From Eubacterium sp. CAG:252 (GTDB lineage: Bacteria; Bacillota; Clostridia; Lachnospirales; Lachnospiraceae), in assembly GCA_000436535.1 (NCBI GenBank), contig FR886316.1, forward strand, positions 1-58,231: a stretch of DNA of 58,231 nucleotides, in the 5' to 3' direction. Below, piece by piece: positions 26,552 to 34,177 of the stretch (position 1 is its first letter; each line of letters opens with the position of its first letter). A model generated the notes under the pieces. That model saw only the letters and a program-made list of their open reading frames with translations. It was not told where the DNA came from and did no database searches. The position numbers and the translations under genes were made by a program.

Positions 26552-27280
26552 TTATAATCCCTCCACACTTCTATTATTAACATATTCCATCATCTCTGTT
26601 TTAGCATCATCATAAGTAATTCCATCTGCCTGAATGGCATACGCTGTTATTTTTATGTTAAACTTTGGAAGCCTCTTCGTTTCCTTATCCTGTTCTATCC
26701 CCTTATCAAGGTAAACCCTTGTAAATAAAGGTGCGGTTACATTTTCGGTTTCAGCAGTTTCTTTAATATCCTGCTTTAAAATGTCCCTGTATATATATAC
26801 ATCTGCTTTTTCTTCTGATACTGTTCCTATATATTCCCATTTGTCGGAATAATCAATTCCAGCATCCTCCTGTGTAGCAGAGGTATCTTTATTAAGATAC
26901 TTATTACCAAACTCCTCTCTTGTAACCGCATTATTGCTGCTGTCAAAGTACTGTACCTTTAAAGCTGCATACGTAGCAACACTGCCAGCCTCCAGAGTAA
27001 CAGTCGGGTCCTTATCAATCTTCTGCCCCGGAACATAAGCCTTAGCCTCTGATTTGCCGTGGTCTTCCCACTCCGGCTCATCCAGAGTTATTCTTATATT
27101 CTTATCTGACTGGAACACATTCGTTGCCGTAGGTGTCACAGTCTTTAAAAGTGCATACGTAGCAAATGCGCCCGTGAATATAAGACTAAAAGCTGCACAT
27201 ACTGTTAATAAAACATTACGTGTCATCCTCTTATGACCTGATGGCATCTTTATATGAAGCCATTCCGGTTTTTTAATCAT
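26552..27280 (-). CDS. TasA/camelysin-like fibre subunit 1 (first gene of the locus)
   Basis: A 242-aa secreted protein with an extended basic N-terminus (about 20 residues) before the hydrophobic segment NVLLTVCAAFSLIFTGAFAT. The following YALLKTVTPTATNVFQSDKN corresponds to the T-x-T-x-N-x-F region of the paralogues. The body has VPGQKIDKDPTVTLEAGSVA and TYAALKVQYFDSS. It shares the C-terminal pattern FNIKITAYAIQADGI with subunit 2 (FNIKVTGFAVQASTF). GGAGG abuts the ATG and AAGGAG lies 9 nt upstream. A direct-repeat operator candidate lies 100 nt upstream. Confidence 0.78.
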   Translation of the reverse strand: MIKKPEWLHIKMPSGHKRMTRNVLLTVCAAFSLIFTGAFATYALLKTVTPTATNVFQSDKNIRITLDEPEWEDHGKSEAKAYVPGQKIDKDPTVTLEAGSVATYAALKVQYFDSSNNAVTREEFGNKYLNKDTSATQEDAGIDYSDKWEYIGTVSEEKADVYIYRDILKQDIKETAETENVTAPLFTRVYLDKGIEQDKETKRLPKFNIKITAYAIQADGITYDDAKTEMMEYVNNRSVEGL

Positions 27281-27363
27281 CCTCCAACTCCTTTCCTTAA
27301 CTGCTGCCTTACAAAGCCATCTTCCGGCTCTTAGCAGAAGCTTTAATATATTCTACGGTAGCT

Positions 27364-27399
27364 ATTATGCATAACTATGGTCACACGGCGGTCACACGG
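27364..27399 (-). promoter_or_regulatory. SARP-like operator: direct repeat with 11-bp period next to a -10
   Basis: GGTCACACGG occurs at 27379-27388 and again at 27390-27399, perfect 10-bp repeats with an 11-bp period. On the minus strand (transcription direction) the nearer repeat ends 9 nt before CATAAT (plus 27364-27369), a -10-like hexamer. No good -35 is present. SARP regulators are known to bind heptamer direct repeats of 11-bp period about 8 bp upstream of the -10. The BTAD regulator gene lies within the downstream operon. Confidence 0.65.
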
Positions 27400-27455
27400 A
27401 AAAAATAATTGGAAAATATTTTAAATATTGCAATTTTTTGGAAATACTGGAAAAA

Positions 27456-27501
27456 AATAACCAGACTATCTGCAACTCCTGTTACAGATAATCTGGTTAT
27501 T
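27456..27501 (-). terminator. Terminator downstream of the secreted nuclease gene
   Basis: AATAACCAGACTATCTG (27456-27472) pairs with CAGATAATCTGGTTATT (27485-27501) with one mismatch. On the minus strand the stem is followed by TTTTTTTCC. It separates the nuclease gene from the fibre locus promoter. Confidence 0.9.
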
Positions 27502-27537
27502 ATACTTATATCACACTTTATTATTCTTACTTATTAT

Positions 27538-28359
27538 TTATTCTTCATGGCTGTCACCAGTCGCATAATCTATGACTATTCCCGGCTGGGCATTGTAACA
27601 GTATACATTAAACAGAATACCATCACCATCATCCTCAACAGACTTTGCCTCCATAAGAACGCCGTTAGCAACAAGATTATCATCTGTGAATATAGGTGTA
27701 ACTCTGTATAGTACATGATTATTAGTTTCTTTAATATAATCGGCTACCATATTTTCAAAAGGAAGCATACCATCCACATTAAGATACCTTGTTCCTGTGA
27801 TAAGATTTTTCTTATTCGCATTCTCTGCTGTAAGCTGGTAACCTATAAGGTGGCATCTGTTGTAAAGATACTTTCCATCAACATTGTCATACTTTACTGT
27901 CTGCCAGCCTGTAGGCTTAACTGAACTTATAGAACCTCTCTTCTCAGTTGGCATAAGATCCTGTCCTACATTGGCATAAGCTGCTGTACATCTTCCAAGA
28001 GAGTCAAGCTCTCCATAGTTCTCGAAAGATGTTGTTGTCATATCATCATCCGTAAAGAACGGCGTGTTGTCATTAACAATGATATATGGGCTTCCCGTAT
28101 ACTCTGGAAGTGAAGCTATTGACGCTATAAATTCCTCATATCCGGCTGCACCCGATGTACTGTCTTTACTGCCTGTATCTTTAGAAGCAGTACTTTTATC
28201 ACTGCTGTTCTGCGAAGAACTCTGTACTGTGTTCTGTACTGTTCCCGATGTATCAACTGAGTATGAACATGCCACAAGACCTGTACTCATGGCCAGTGCC
28301 AGTGTAATGGCAAGTGTCACATAGAGCCATCGCAGCTTTTTTCCTAATATTTTAAGCAT
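27538..28359 (-). CDS. Secreted DNA/RNA non-specific endonuclease, lipoprotein
   Basis: A 273-aa extracellular nuclease of the EndA/NUC1 (beta-beta-alpha metal) type. The signal peptide ends in a lipobox (GLVACS), then a Ser/Thr-rich linker to about residue 75. The catalytic region is YNRCHLIGYQLTAENANKKN, matching the DRGHL motif with the catalytic His kept; Asp and Gly are replaced by Asn and Cys, as is common in clostridial members. The Asn in ENANKKN is the metal-ligand candidate. It could degrade extracellular DNA in a biofilm, which fits its place next to the fibre locus, but that link is inferred. Confidence 0.87.
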   Translation of the reverse strand: MLKILGKKLRWLYVTLAITLALAMSTGLVACSYSVDTSGTVQNTVQSSSQNSSDKSTASKDTGSKDSTSGAAGYEEFIASIASLPEYTGSPYIIVNDNTPFFTDDDMTTTSFENYGELDSLGRCTAAYANVGQDLMPTEKRGSISSVKPTGWQTVKYDNVDGKYLYNRCHLIGYQLTAENANKKNLITGTRYLNVDGMLPFENMVADYIKETNNHVLYRVTPIFTDDNLVANGVLMEAKSVEDDGDGILFNVYCYNAQPGIVIDYATGDSHEE

Positions 28360-28397
28360 AACAAATCTCCATTTATATTAATCTTAATCGTTTGTAT

Positions 28398-28805
28398 TTA
28401 TTTATTTTTTCTATATATTTCTTCTGTTATCTTATCATGCGAACTGCCCTGAAATTCATCTGTATTCTCAAGCACGAAGTCGTTAAGCAGCTTCTCTGGA
28501 AATGTTGTATCAGAAGGATATACCCTGTTCCATCTGTAAAGGTATATTATATCGATATGTTCTTTAATATCTGATACCTTGTCATCCTCTACAAAGCAGT
28601 AGTCCTCCTTATCAGCCTGTCCAAAGTTCTGGCTTAACACTATGTTAGTGTTATGTGGAAATAATGACCTTGTATACATTGATACCCACAGCTTACTGTC
28701 CTTTGACAGCTCTGCTATTCTATCTATAAGGACTGAATCCTTACTTTGTCTTCTGTTGTTAAACATCATTCCATAATTATCATCTACGATTGCTATAAGC
28801 TTCAT
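28398..28805 (-). CDS. Dihydrofolate-reductase-like protein, probably non-catalytic
   Basis: A 135-aa protein. The start MKLIAIVDDNYGMMFNNRRQ, the middle RSLFPHNTNIVLSQNF and the end TTFPEKLLNDFVLENTDEFQ follow DHFR strand order (M-I-x-A-x-D-x-x-x-G-I, R-x-N-I-V-L-S, F-P). DHFR is normally about 160 aa. The substrate-binding acidic residue and the GxGG-type NADPH loop are not recognisable. It is likely a paralogue with a different or lost activity. GGAGG lies upstream of the ATG. Confidence 0.6.
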   Translation of the reverse strand: MKLIAIVDDNYGMMFNNRRQSKDSVLIDRIAELSKDSKLWVSMYTRSLFPHNTNIVLSQNFGQADKEDYCFVEDDKVSDIKEHIDIIYLYRWNRVYPSDTTFPEKLLNDFVLENTDEFQGSSHDKITEEIYRKNK

Positions 28806-28900
28806 AAGTAATCCTCCATTTCTGTCTTACTTTTTATTCATCTGCATTTTATCACAATCCAGGCTGTCTGTCCTATGAAAAATTGCATTTTTTACACATT

Positions 28901-29767
28901 TTAATCCTGTAACAGCCATGCTATCTCTTCCTTATAAGGTGGCACCTTCTTATCACTGCCTTCTACTGCTATCCAAGGTGTCTCAAGTATCTTAGGAACA
29001 TCCACAAATCTTTCATCATGCACAAGCCTGTGAAGTGTATTATATCCGATATTTCCCTTATCTACATTCGCGTGTCTATCCTTATGCGCACCCAGCGGGT
29101 TCATACTGTCATTAATATGAAATACTGCTATCTGGTCAAGTCCGATAACCTTGTCGAACTCATCAAATGCTTCATCATAATGATTGACAATATCATATCC
29201 TGCATCATTGACGTGGCATGTATCAAAACATACCCTGAGTCTGTCTTTCTTATCCACTCCGTCATATATTGCTTTTAACTCTTCAAATGTTCTTCCTATC
29301 TCACTTCCCTTGCCAGCCATAGTTTCAAGTGCTATATACACATCATCATCATTCTGGTTTAACACAGTATTAAGCCCCTTTATTATCTGTGAGATACCAG
29401 CTTCAACACCAGCATTAACATGACTTCCCGGATGAAGCACAAGTATATGGCTTCTCATAGCCGCAGTCCTTACTATTTCCTTTTCAAGGAATTCAACTGC
29501 AAGCTCATATGTTTCAGGCTTGACCGTATTGGCAAGATTGATAATATAAGGCGCATGCACAACTATCTCATCAATGCCGTGGCTATGTGCATATTCCCAG
29601 CCTGCATCAATATTAAGCTCAGATATATCCTTTCTTCTTGTGTTCTGTGGTGCTCCTGTATACAACATAAAAACATTAGCCCCGTAAGAAGCCGCCTCCT
29701 TTGCTGATGCAAGAAACATTTCTTTACCCGCCATACCTACGTGGCATCCTAACTTTATATTTGACAT
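28901..29767 (-). CDS. nfo: Endonuclease IV (AP endonuclease)
   Basis: A 288-aa DNA repair enzyme that nicks DNA at abasic sites, TIM-barrel fold with three metals. Family signatures: LGCHVGMAGKEMFLASAKEA (start), VVHAPYIINLANT, LVLHPGSHVNAG (His and Glu ligands), IALETMAGKGSEIG, VCFDTCHVNDAGYD, FHINDSMNPLGAHKDRHANV and DKGNIG. All metal ligands visible in the family motifs are present. Length is typical. GGGAG is upstream of the ATG. No operon partner with a related role lies close by. Confidence 0.95.
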   Translation of the reverse strand: MSNIKLGCHVGMAGKEMFLASAKEAASYGANVFMLYTGAPQNTRRKDISELNIDAGWEYAHSHGIDEIVVHAPYIINLANTVKPETYELAVEFLEKEIVRTAAMRSHILVLHPGSHVNAGVEAGISQIIKGLNTVLNQNDDDVYIALETMAGKGSEIGRTFEELKAIYDGVDKKDRLRVCFDTCHVNDAGYDIVNHYDEAFDEFDKVIGLDQIAVFHINDSMNPLGAHKDRHANVDKGNIGYNTLHRLVHDERFVDVPKILETPWIAVEGSDKKVPPYKEEIAWLLQD

Positions 29768-29797
29768 AATATTTAATCTCCCTTAATTTATTTTCAT

Positions 29798-29935
29798 CTA
29801 TTAATAAGCATATTTTTAAATGCACTAAATAAATTGTTTTCGTTTGTATCTCAGATACATTTCAAAAGATTATGAAAAATCTGTTTTTCTGATGCGGACA
29901 TAATTGTGCAATATTTTAAATTTGCTCATTTATAG
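29798..29935 (-). mobile_element. MITE-like repeat, copy 2
   Basis: A 138-bp non-coding element, the reverse complement of 15529-15666. Its ends are CTATTAATAAGCATA (left) and, inverted, CTATAAATGAGCAAA (right). TTCATCTA is repeated at 29793-29800 and 29936-29943, an 8-bp direct repeat that may be a target-site duplication (the last CTA of the left copy overlaps the TIR). Conserved inner blocks include GCGGACATA and AGATTATGAAAAATC. It lies between nfo and the first HD-GYP gene. Confidence 0.75.
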
Positions 29936-29983
29936 TTCATCTAGTCATTTCTCATATTCATTGTCAATTCATTTATAAATATC

Positions 29984-31141
29984 TTACTCCCTCAATATAT
30001 CTATCATAATCTGTGCATCCTTCGGCTCAAATCGCACACCCGACAGCGCATTTATCTTCTCTATTACACTTTCCCTAACCTCTCCTCTTCTTAAGTGCCT
30101 GTCAGCATAATCTGCCACCGCAAGAATCCTTGCAAGCAAAGGAATATCTTCGCCTTTTAACTTATCAGGATATCCGTTTCCATCATAACTTTCCCTATGA
30201 TAATGCACCGCCTCTGCTATACTCTCCGCACTTGAAGACCTGAGCATGATTATGATTGCATAACTCTTGTCAACATAAGTCTTAAATATAGCATATTCCT
30301 CTTCTGTAAGCTTCTCCTTTTCGATAAGCGCATCCGGTATTCCAACCATTCCAATCTCATGAAGAAGCCCCGCACTATATGCATTTGAACACATTTTCTC
30401 CTCAAGTCCTTTATAATGGGCTATCTGCCTTGCGTACTCTGCCACCTGCCTTAAGTGCTCCTCTTCACCCTGAATTTTCGCACCAAGAGCCCTTACCATA
30501 GTATTCATAACCTTCATAGACATATTTTCAAGTCTGGTATTCTCCTCAGATATCCTGCTTTCAAGCACCTGTTTACGTCTGTTTTTTTCAATCCATTTTT
30601 TCTGTATAATAAACATAAGACAGTATATTATAAGAAGCATACATATAAAAAGATATGGGAGTCTGAGTACCACATTCTCTCCATACATATCTATCATCAT
30701 ATGATTCTTATTAATACGACAGCAATATATAATTGAACTTGTACATACGAAATTAATAAAAAAACTGTACTTTATTCCAAGAATAAATACAACACTGAAC
30801 GAAAAAAATACCGGATACATAACACTGAACGCCTTTATATAAGCACTAAAAAATATACCATACACTGGTATGCTTACTAGTGCCAGCGTAATAAAATCTA
30901 TCCATATATTATAATTCTTTGCTGATATGGCAATATTAATTCCAATAGCAAACACAATTGATAAAACATATGCTATATATTGAAATGATGCTCCATATAT
31001 AATACCTGCCGGTATATTAATAAGCCATACAAGCCAAAATGCAAGCTTTACCCACAATGCTAGCATTTTATCCTCATATGGACATAATAATATCTCACGA
31101 TAACTTATATCTTTCCATGATTTCTTTATCCTAAATTCCAT
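29984..31141 (-). CDS. HD-GYP-type membrane protein with altered HD motif
   Basis: A 385-aa protein. Start ATG 31141 follows AAGGATG; a TTG upstream is less likely. The first 190 residues hold about six membrane helices. The C-terminal HD-GYP region has LLHEIGMVGIPDALIE where active enzymes have HDIGKIGIPD, so the metal-binding Asp is Glu and the GK pair is lost. YHRESYDGNGYPDKLKGE keeps the GYP motif but lacks the HHE form. It may bind c-di-GMP without hydrolysing it, or be inactive. The next gene upstream encodes an intact paralogue. Confidence 0.8.
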   Translation of the reverse strand: MEFRIKKSWKDISYREILLCPYEDKMLALWVKLAFWLVWLINIPAGIIYGASFQYIAYVLSIVFAIGINIAISAKNYNIWIDFITLALVSIPVYGIFFSAYIKAFSVMYPVFFSFSVVFILGIKYSFFINFVCTSSIIYCCRINKNHMMIDMYGENVVLRLPYLFICMLLIIYCLMFIIQKKWIEKNRRKQVLESRISEENTRLENMSMKVMNTMVRALGAKIQGEEEHLRQVAEYARQIAHYKGLEEKMCSNAYSAGLLHEIGMVGIPDALIEKEKLTEEEYAIFKTYVDKSYAIIIMLRSSSAESIAEAVHYHRESYDGNGYPDKLKGEDIPLLARILAVADYADRHLRRGEVRESVIEKINALSGVRFEPKDAQIMIDILRE

Positions 31142-31252
31142 ATACTCATCCTTTTTTATCAATATTATATATATCCTTGTAACACAAACACAATACTCTT
31201 ACCTAATAAAATATACAATATCAAATTCCTATTATCTTTTATCAAAATACAT

Positions 31253-32443
31253 TTATATAACTATCTTACCATCCTCTATCAGCCTTACAACCGTGTCCGC
31301 AACCTCTTTGTCAAACTGCTTTCCCGCGCCTTTCACAAACTCACCTATAATATATTCCCTGTCGCACTGCTTCCTGTAACACCTGTTAGAATTCATGGCA
31401 TCAAGCGAGTCCGCCGCACTTATTATCCGCACCATACGCGGAAGTGTGCCACTCTTTATACCATATGGATATCCAGTTCCATCAAAACGCTCATGATGAT
31501 ATATAGCTCCAAGGTCAGCCTGTGGAAGAAACTCAAGACCTTCAAGAATTTCTCCTCCCCATACAGTGTGCTTTTTCATAATATCACACTCTTCATTAGT
31601 AAGCTTGCCAGGCTTATTGAGCACCTTGTCCGGCACAGCTATCTTTCCTATATCGTGTAACAGAGCACTCCTATATATGATACCAAGCTCATCCTCTGAG
31701 AACTCCCAGTCCATATTTTTTGCAATAATCATAGAATACTCAGCCACCCTCTTTGAGTGCTGCTGTGTGTAACCATCTTTTTCATCAAGCATCTGGCTTA
31801 TGGCTGTAACCGCATCTATCATAAGCTTTTTTCTCTCTGACAGTGCCTCTGTTACATCGCGCTCCAGACTTCTCTCATTCTCCTCCTGATTCATCTGATA
31901 ACGCTTGTAAAATATATCCATAACCACAACTATTATACAGAAAGACCAGTAAAATATCGGATAATAAAAAAGATAATACTTAGGATAATCATATATAAGC
32001 AAGCCTTTAAGTGGTGAATAAAACATAACCGTAATATATATACCAAAGCTTCCACTCACCGGAATACCAAAAGGCATACCAAGAAGAACTATCGATACAA
32101 TCGGCATCAGAAAATACCATAACAGCGCAAATCCCCTGTTTGGACCAAGCAGCGATATCGGTATTGATAATATAAGAAATATAACCACAGAAGCCATACA
32201 TATCACATATATCTTATCTGAATATCCAAGTGCAAGAATTGCAAATATGCTGATACCTGACACTACAAGCGTAAGTGCTGTTACAAAATACTCTCCAAGT
32301 CTGAAATTCTGTATATTAATAAGCATCATAACAATAACAAATATTATCATAACATTCTGGATAGCCCCTGCATCTATATGCGTTGTTTTTTCATACTGAT
32401 ATACTGACTTTACCCTGTCTATAACCCTCGACAATATCTTCAT
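31253..32443 (-). CDS. HD-GYP domain phosphodiesterase, membrane-bound
   Basis: A 396-aa enzyme predicted to degrade c-di-GMP. Start ATG 32443 is preceded by AGAGG; the frame also permits GTG two codons earlier. About six membrane segments occupy residues 20-180. The HD-GYP domain is complete: HSKRVAEYSMIIAKNM, LLHDIGKIAVPDKVLNKPGK, YHHERFDGTGYPYGIKSG and ISAADSLDAMNSNRCYR. All metal ligands of the family are present. It stands 110 nt upstream of the degenerate paralogue, probably in one transcript. It would counteract the diguanylate cyclase at 16350-17414. Confidence 0.92.
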   Translation of the reverse strand: MKILSRVIDRVKSVYQYEKTTHIDAGAIQNVMIIFVIVMMLINIQNFRLGEYFVTALTLVVSGISIFAILALGYSDKIYVICMASVVIFLILSIPISLLGPNRGFALLWYFLMPIVSIVLLGMPFGIPVSGSFGIYITVMFYSPLKGLLIYDYPKYYLFYYPIFYWSFCIIVVVMDIFYKRYQMNQEENERSLERDVTEALSERKKLMIDAVTAISQMLDEKDGYTQQHSKRVAEYSMIIAKNMDWEFSEDELGIIYRSALLHDIGKIAVPDKVLNKPGKLTNEECDIMKKHTVWGGEILEGLEFLPQADLGAIYHHERFDGTGYPYGIKSGTLPRMVRIISAADSLDAMNSNRCYRKQCDREYIIGEFVKGAGKQFDKEVADTVVRLIEDGKIVI

Positions 32444-32647
32444 AAACACCTCTTATGTACAACATAATAATCACGAATTATTGATATTTAATCATAACAT
32501 AATCAATATAATTTTTCAATTTTCTTAGACATGAAACTAATTAATAAAATTGAATAACACACCTAATATAAAACTAATAACAACGAAAGCCAATAATAAT
32601 ATTCTACAAAACTATGTTTTAATTTTACTTATTTTGTGGGTTATGGG

Positions 32648-32675
32648 TTGAGATTTTGATTTTTTTATATATAAT
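32648..32675 (+). promoter_or_regulatory. Promoter upstream of the 94-aa gene
   Basis: TTGAGA (32648-32653) and TATAAT (32670-32675) are 16 nt apart. They lie about 160 nt upstream of ATG 32833 in an otherwise gene-free stretch (32444-32832). The long 5' leader shows no recognised riboswitch. Confidence 0.6.
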
Positions 32676-32832
32676 GATAAATGAAATTGATAGTAATTAC
32701 TCTTACAACTAACCACTTTATTTATAGCAACATGTATATCCCGATTAGTGCATTTGCTGTAATTCTAACGATTTCTTAATATTACATCATTAATAATGTA
32801 CATATAACAATGCTCTATGGAGATTATCAGAT

Positions 32833-33117
32833 ATGAAACAACGAACAGAAGTAAGTATGCAGCTATATAAGCTGATGCTTGAAAGAGGCTATCCGGAAGA
32901 ATTCTGCGATATAATAACCAAAAATCTTAACACCGACTTCACGGCACAGCGTATGATAGGATATTTATACCACTACGACCATCCCCCTGTCGAAGAAATT
33001 GCAGATGAGATGATATCTATCCTGTCAGATCGCAACCAAATTATGGAAAAGAAGGAGCTTGAAGAAGTCAATGCCCGCTGGAATGACTTTCTTATGAATG
33101 GGTTCAATGAAGATTAG
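32833..33117 (+). CDS. Small conserved hypothetical protein
   Basis: A 94-aa acidic, helical, soluble protein with no assigned domain. The stretch YPEEFCDIITKNLNTDFTAQ followed by RMIGYLYHYDHPPVEEIADE resembles a short protein I recall from other Lachnospiraceae, always unannotated. TATGGAGA is the likely ribosome binding site, 13 nt upstream of the ATG. It ends 39 nt before the mannonate/fructuronate-type reductase gene, suggesting cotranscription. No function can be offered. Confidence 0.7.
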   Translation: MKQRTEVSMQLYKLMLERGYPEEFCDIITKNLNTDFTAQRMIGYLYHYDHPPVEEIADEMISILSDRNQIMEKKELEEVNARWNDFLMNGFNED

Positions 33118-33156
33118 ATACATATATAATAATAATTCAAAAAGGAGTCACTAACT

Positions 33157-34023
33157 ATGAAAATACCATTTAGCGTTAATCTTTCAGGAAAAACTGCTAT
33201 CGTAACTGGCGGAAGCGGAACACTCTGCTCTGCCATGGCTTACGGACTTGCTGTAAGCGGTGCAAAAGTTGCACTTATCGGACGTAATAAGGAAAAGATG
33301 TCAAAAGTTGTCAGTGAACTTACTGACAATGCCTTAAAAGAACACAATGCTACAATTACTATCAACGGCTACTGCTGTAATGTAACAGACAAAGAAGAAC
33401 TTACTAAAATATATGAAGTTATCAAAGCCGACTTAGGAAGTTGCGATATCCTCATTAATGGTGCTGGCGGCAACCAGCCCGGTACAATTACATCAACAGA
33501 AATGCTTAAAAAAGAAGAGGGCGCAGATGATTATTCATTCTGGAACCTTGATGAAACTAAGATAAGAGAAGTTATGGACCTTAACTTTATGGGAACACTT
33601 CTTCCTATTCAGGTATTTACCCGCGATATGGTGAAAAAAAGAAGCGGAAGCATTATAAACATTGCCTCTGTATCTTCAATACTTCCTTTAACAAAGGTCG
33701 TTACATACAGCAATGCCAAATGTGCTATCTTAAATCTCACACAATGGCTTGCCACACATTTCGGCGAAAGCGGTATAAGATGTAATGCCATCGCTCCCGG
33801 CTTCTACGCTGCCGAACAGAACCACGACCTGTTATTCAACAAAGACGGCTCACCAACACCAAGAGCTAAGAAAATAATAGCCGGCACTCCTATGGGCAGA
33901 TTTGGCAATCCTGAGGAACTCATCGGCGCAGCATTATTCCTTGCAAGCGATGATGCCGCTGGCTTCGTAAACGGCATCGTATTGCCAGTTGATGGGGGTT
34001 ATTGTGCTTATAGTGGGGTGTAG
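33157..34023 (+). CDS. SDR-family D-mannonate oxidoreductase (fructuronate reductase-like)
   Basis: A 288-aa short-chain dehydrogenase. The NAD(P)-binding site reads VTGGSGTLCSAMAYGLA, with NGAGGNQPG further on. The catalytic residues are Ser in ASVSSILPL and the YSNAK pair (Tyr and Lys) at about 187-191. The sequence fits the YjmF/UxuB-type subgroup, which converts D-fructuronate and D-mannonate in glucuronate breakdown. The end VNGIVLPVDGGYCAYSGV is typical. This would fit a pectin- or hexuronate-using bacterium, though no uxaC or uxuA lies in the window. AAAAGGAG precedes the ATG. Confidence 0.85.
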   Translation: MKIPFSVNLSGKTAIVTGGSGTLCSAMAYGLAVSGAKVALIGRNKEKMSKVVSELTDNALKEHNATITINGYCCNVTDKEELTKIYEVIKADLGSCDILINGAGGNQPGTITSTEMLKKEEGADDYSFWNLDETKIREVMDLNFMGTLLPIQVFTRDMVKKRSGSIINIASVSSILPLTKVVTYSNAKCAILNLTQWLATHFGESGIRCNAIAPGFYAAEQNHDLLFNKDGSPTPRAKKIIAGTPMGRFGNPEELIGAALFLASDDAAGFVNGIVLPVDGGYCAYSGV

Positions 34024-34062
34024 GAATATACTCTGATATATAAATATTGTTACATTATAAAA

Positions 34063-34099
34063 AATAAGAGAGGCTTGTTTATTGACAGCCTCTCTTATT
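34063..34099. terminator. Bidirectional terminator between the reductase and the glycine-zipper gene
   Basis: AATAAGAGAGGCT (34063-34075) and AGCCTCTCTTATT (34087-34099) form a perfect 13-bp stem with an 11-nt loop. TTCTTTATT follows on the plus strand and a U-rich run on the minus strand. It ends both convergent operons. Confidence 0.92.
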
Positions 34100-34177
34100 T
34101 TCTTTATTCATCTTTTTCATCACATATGATTTTCTTAAATATTGATATGAAATGACGAATTTGTTAATTTATAGTTT

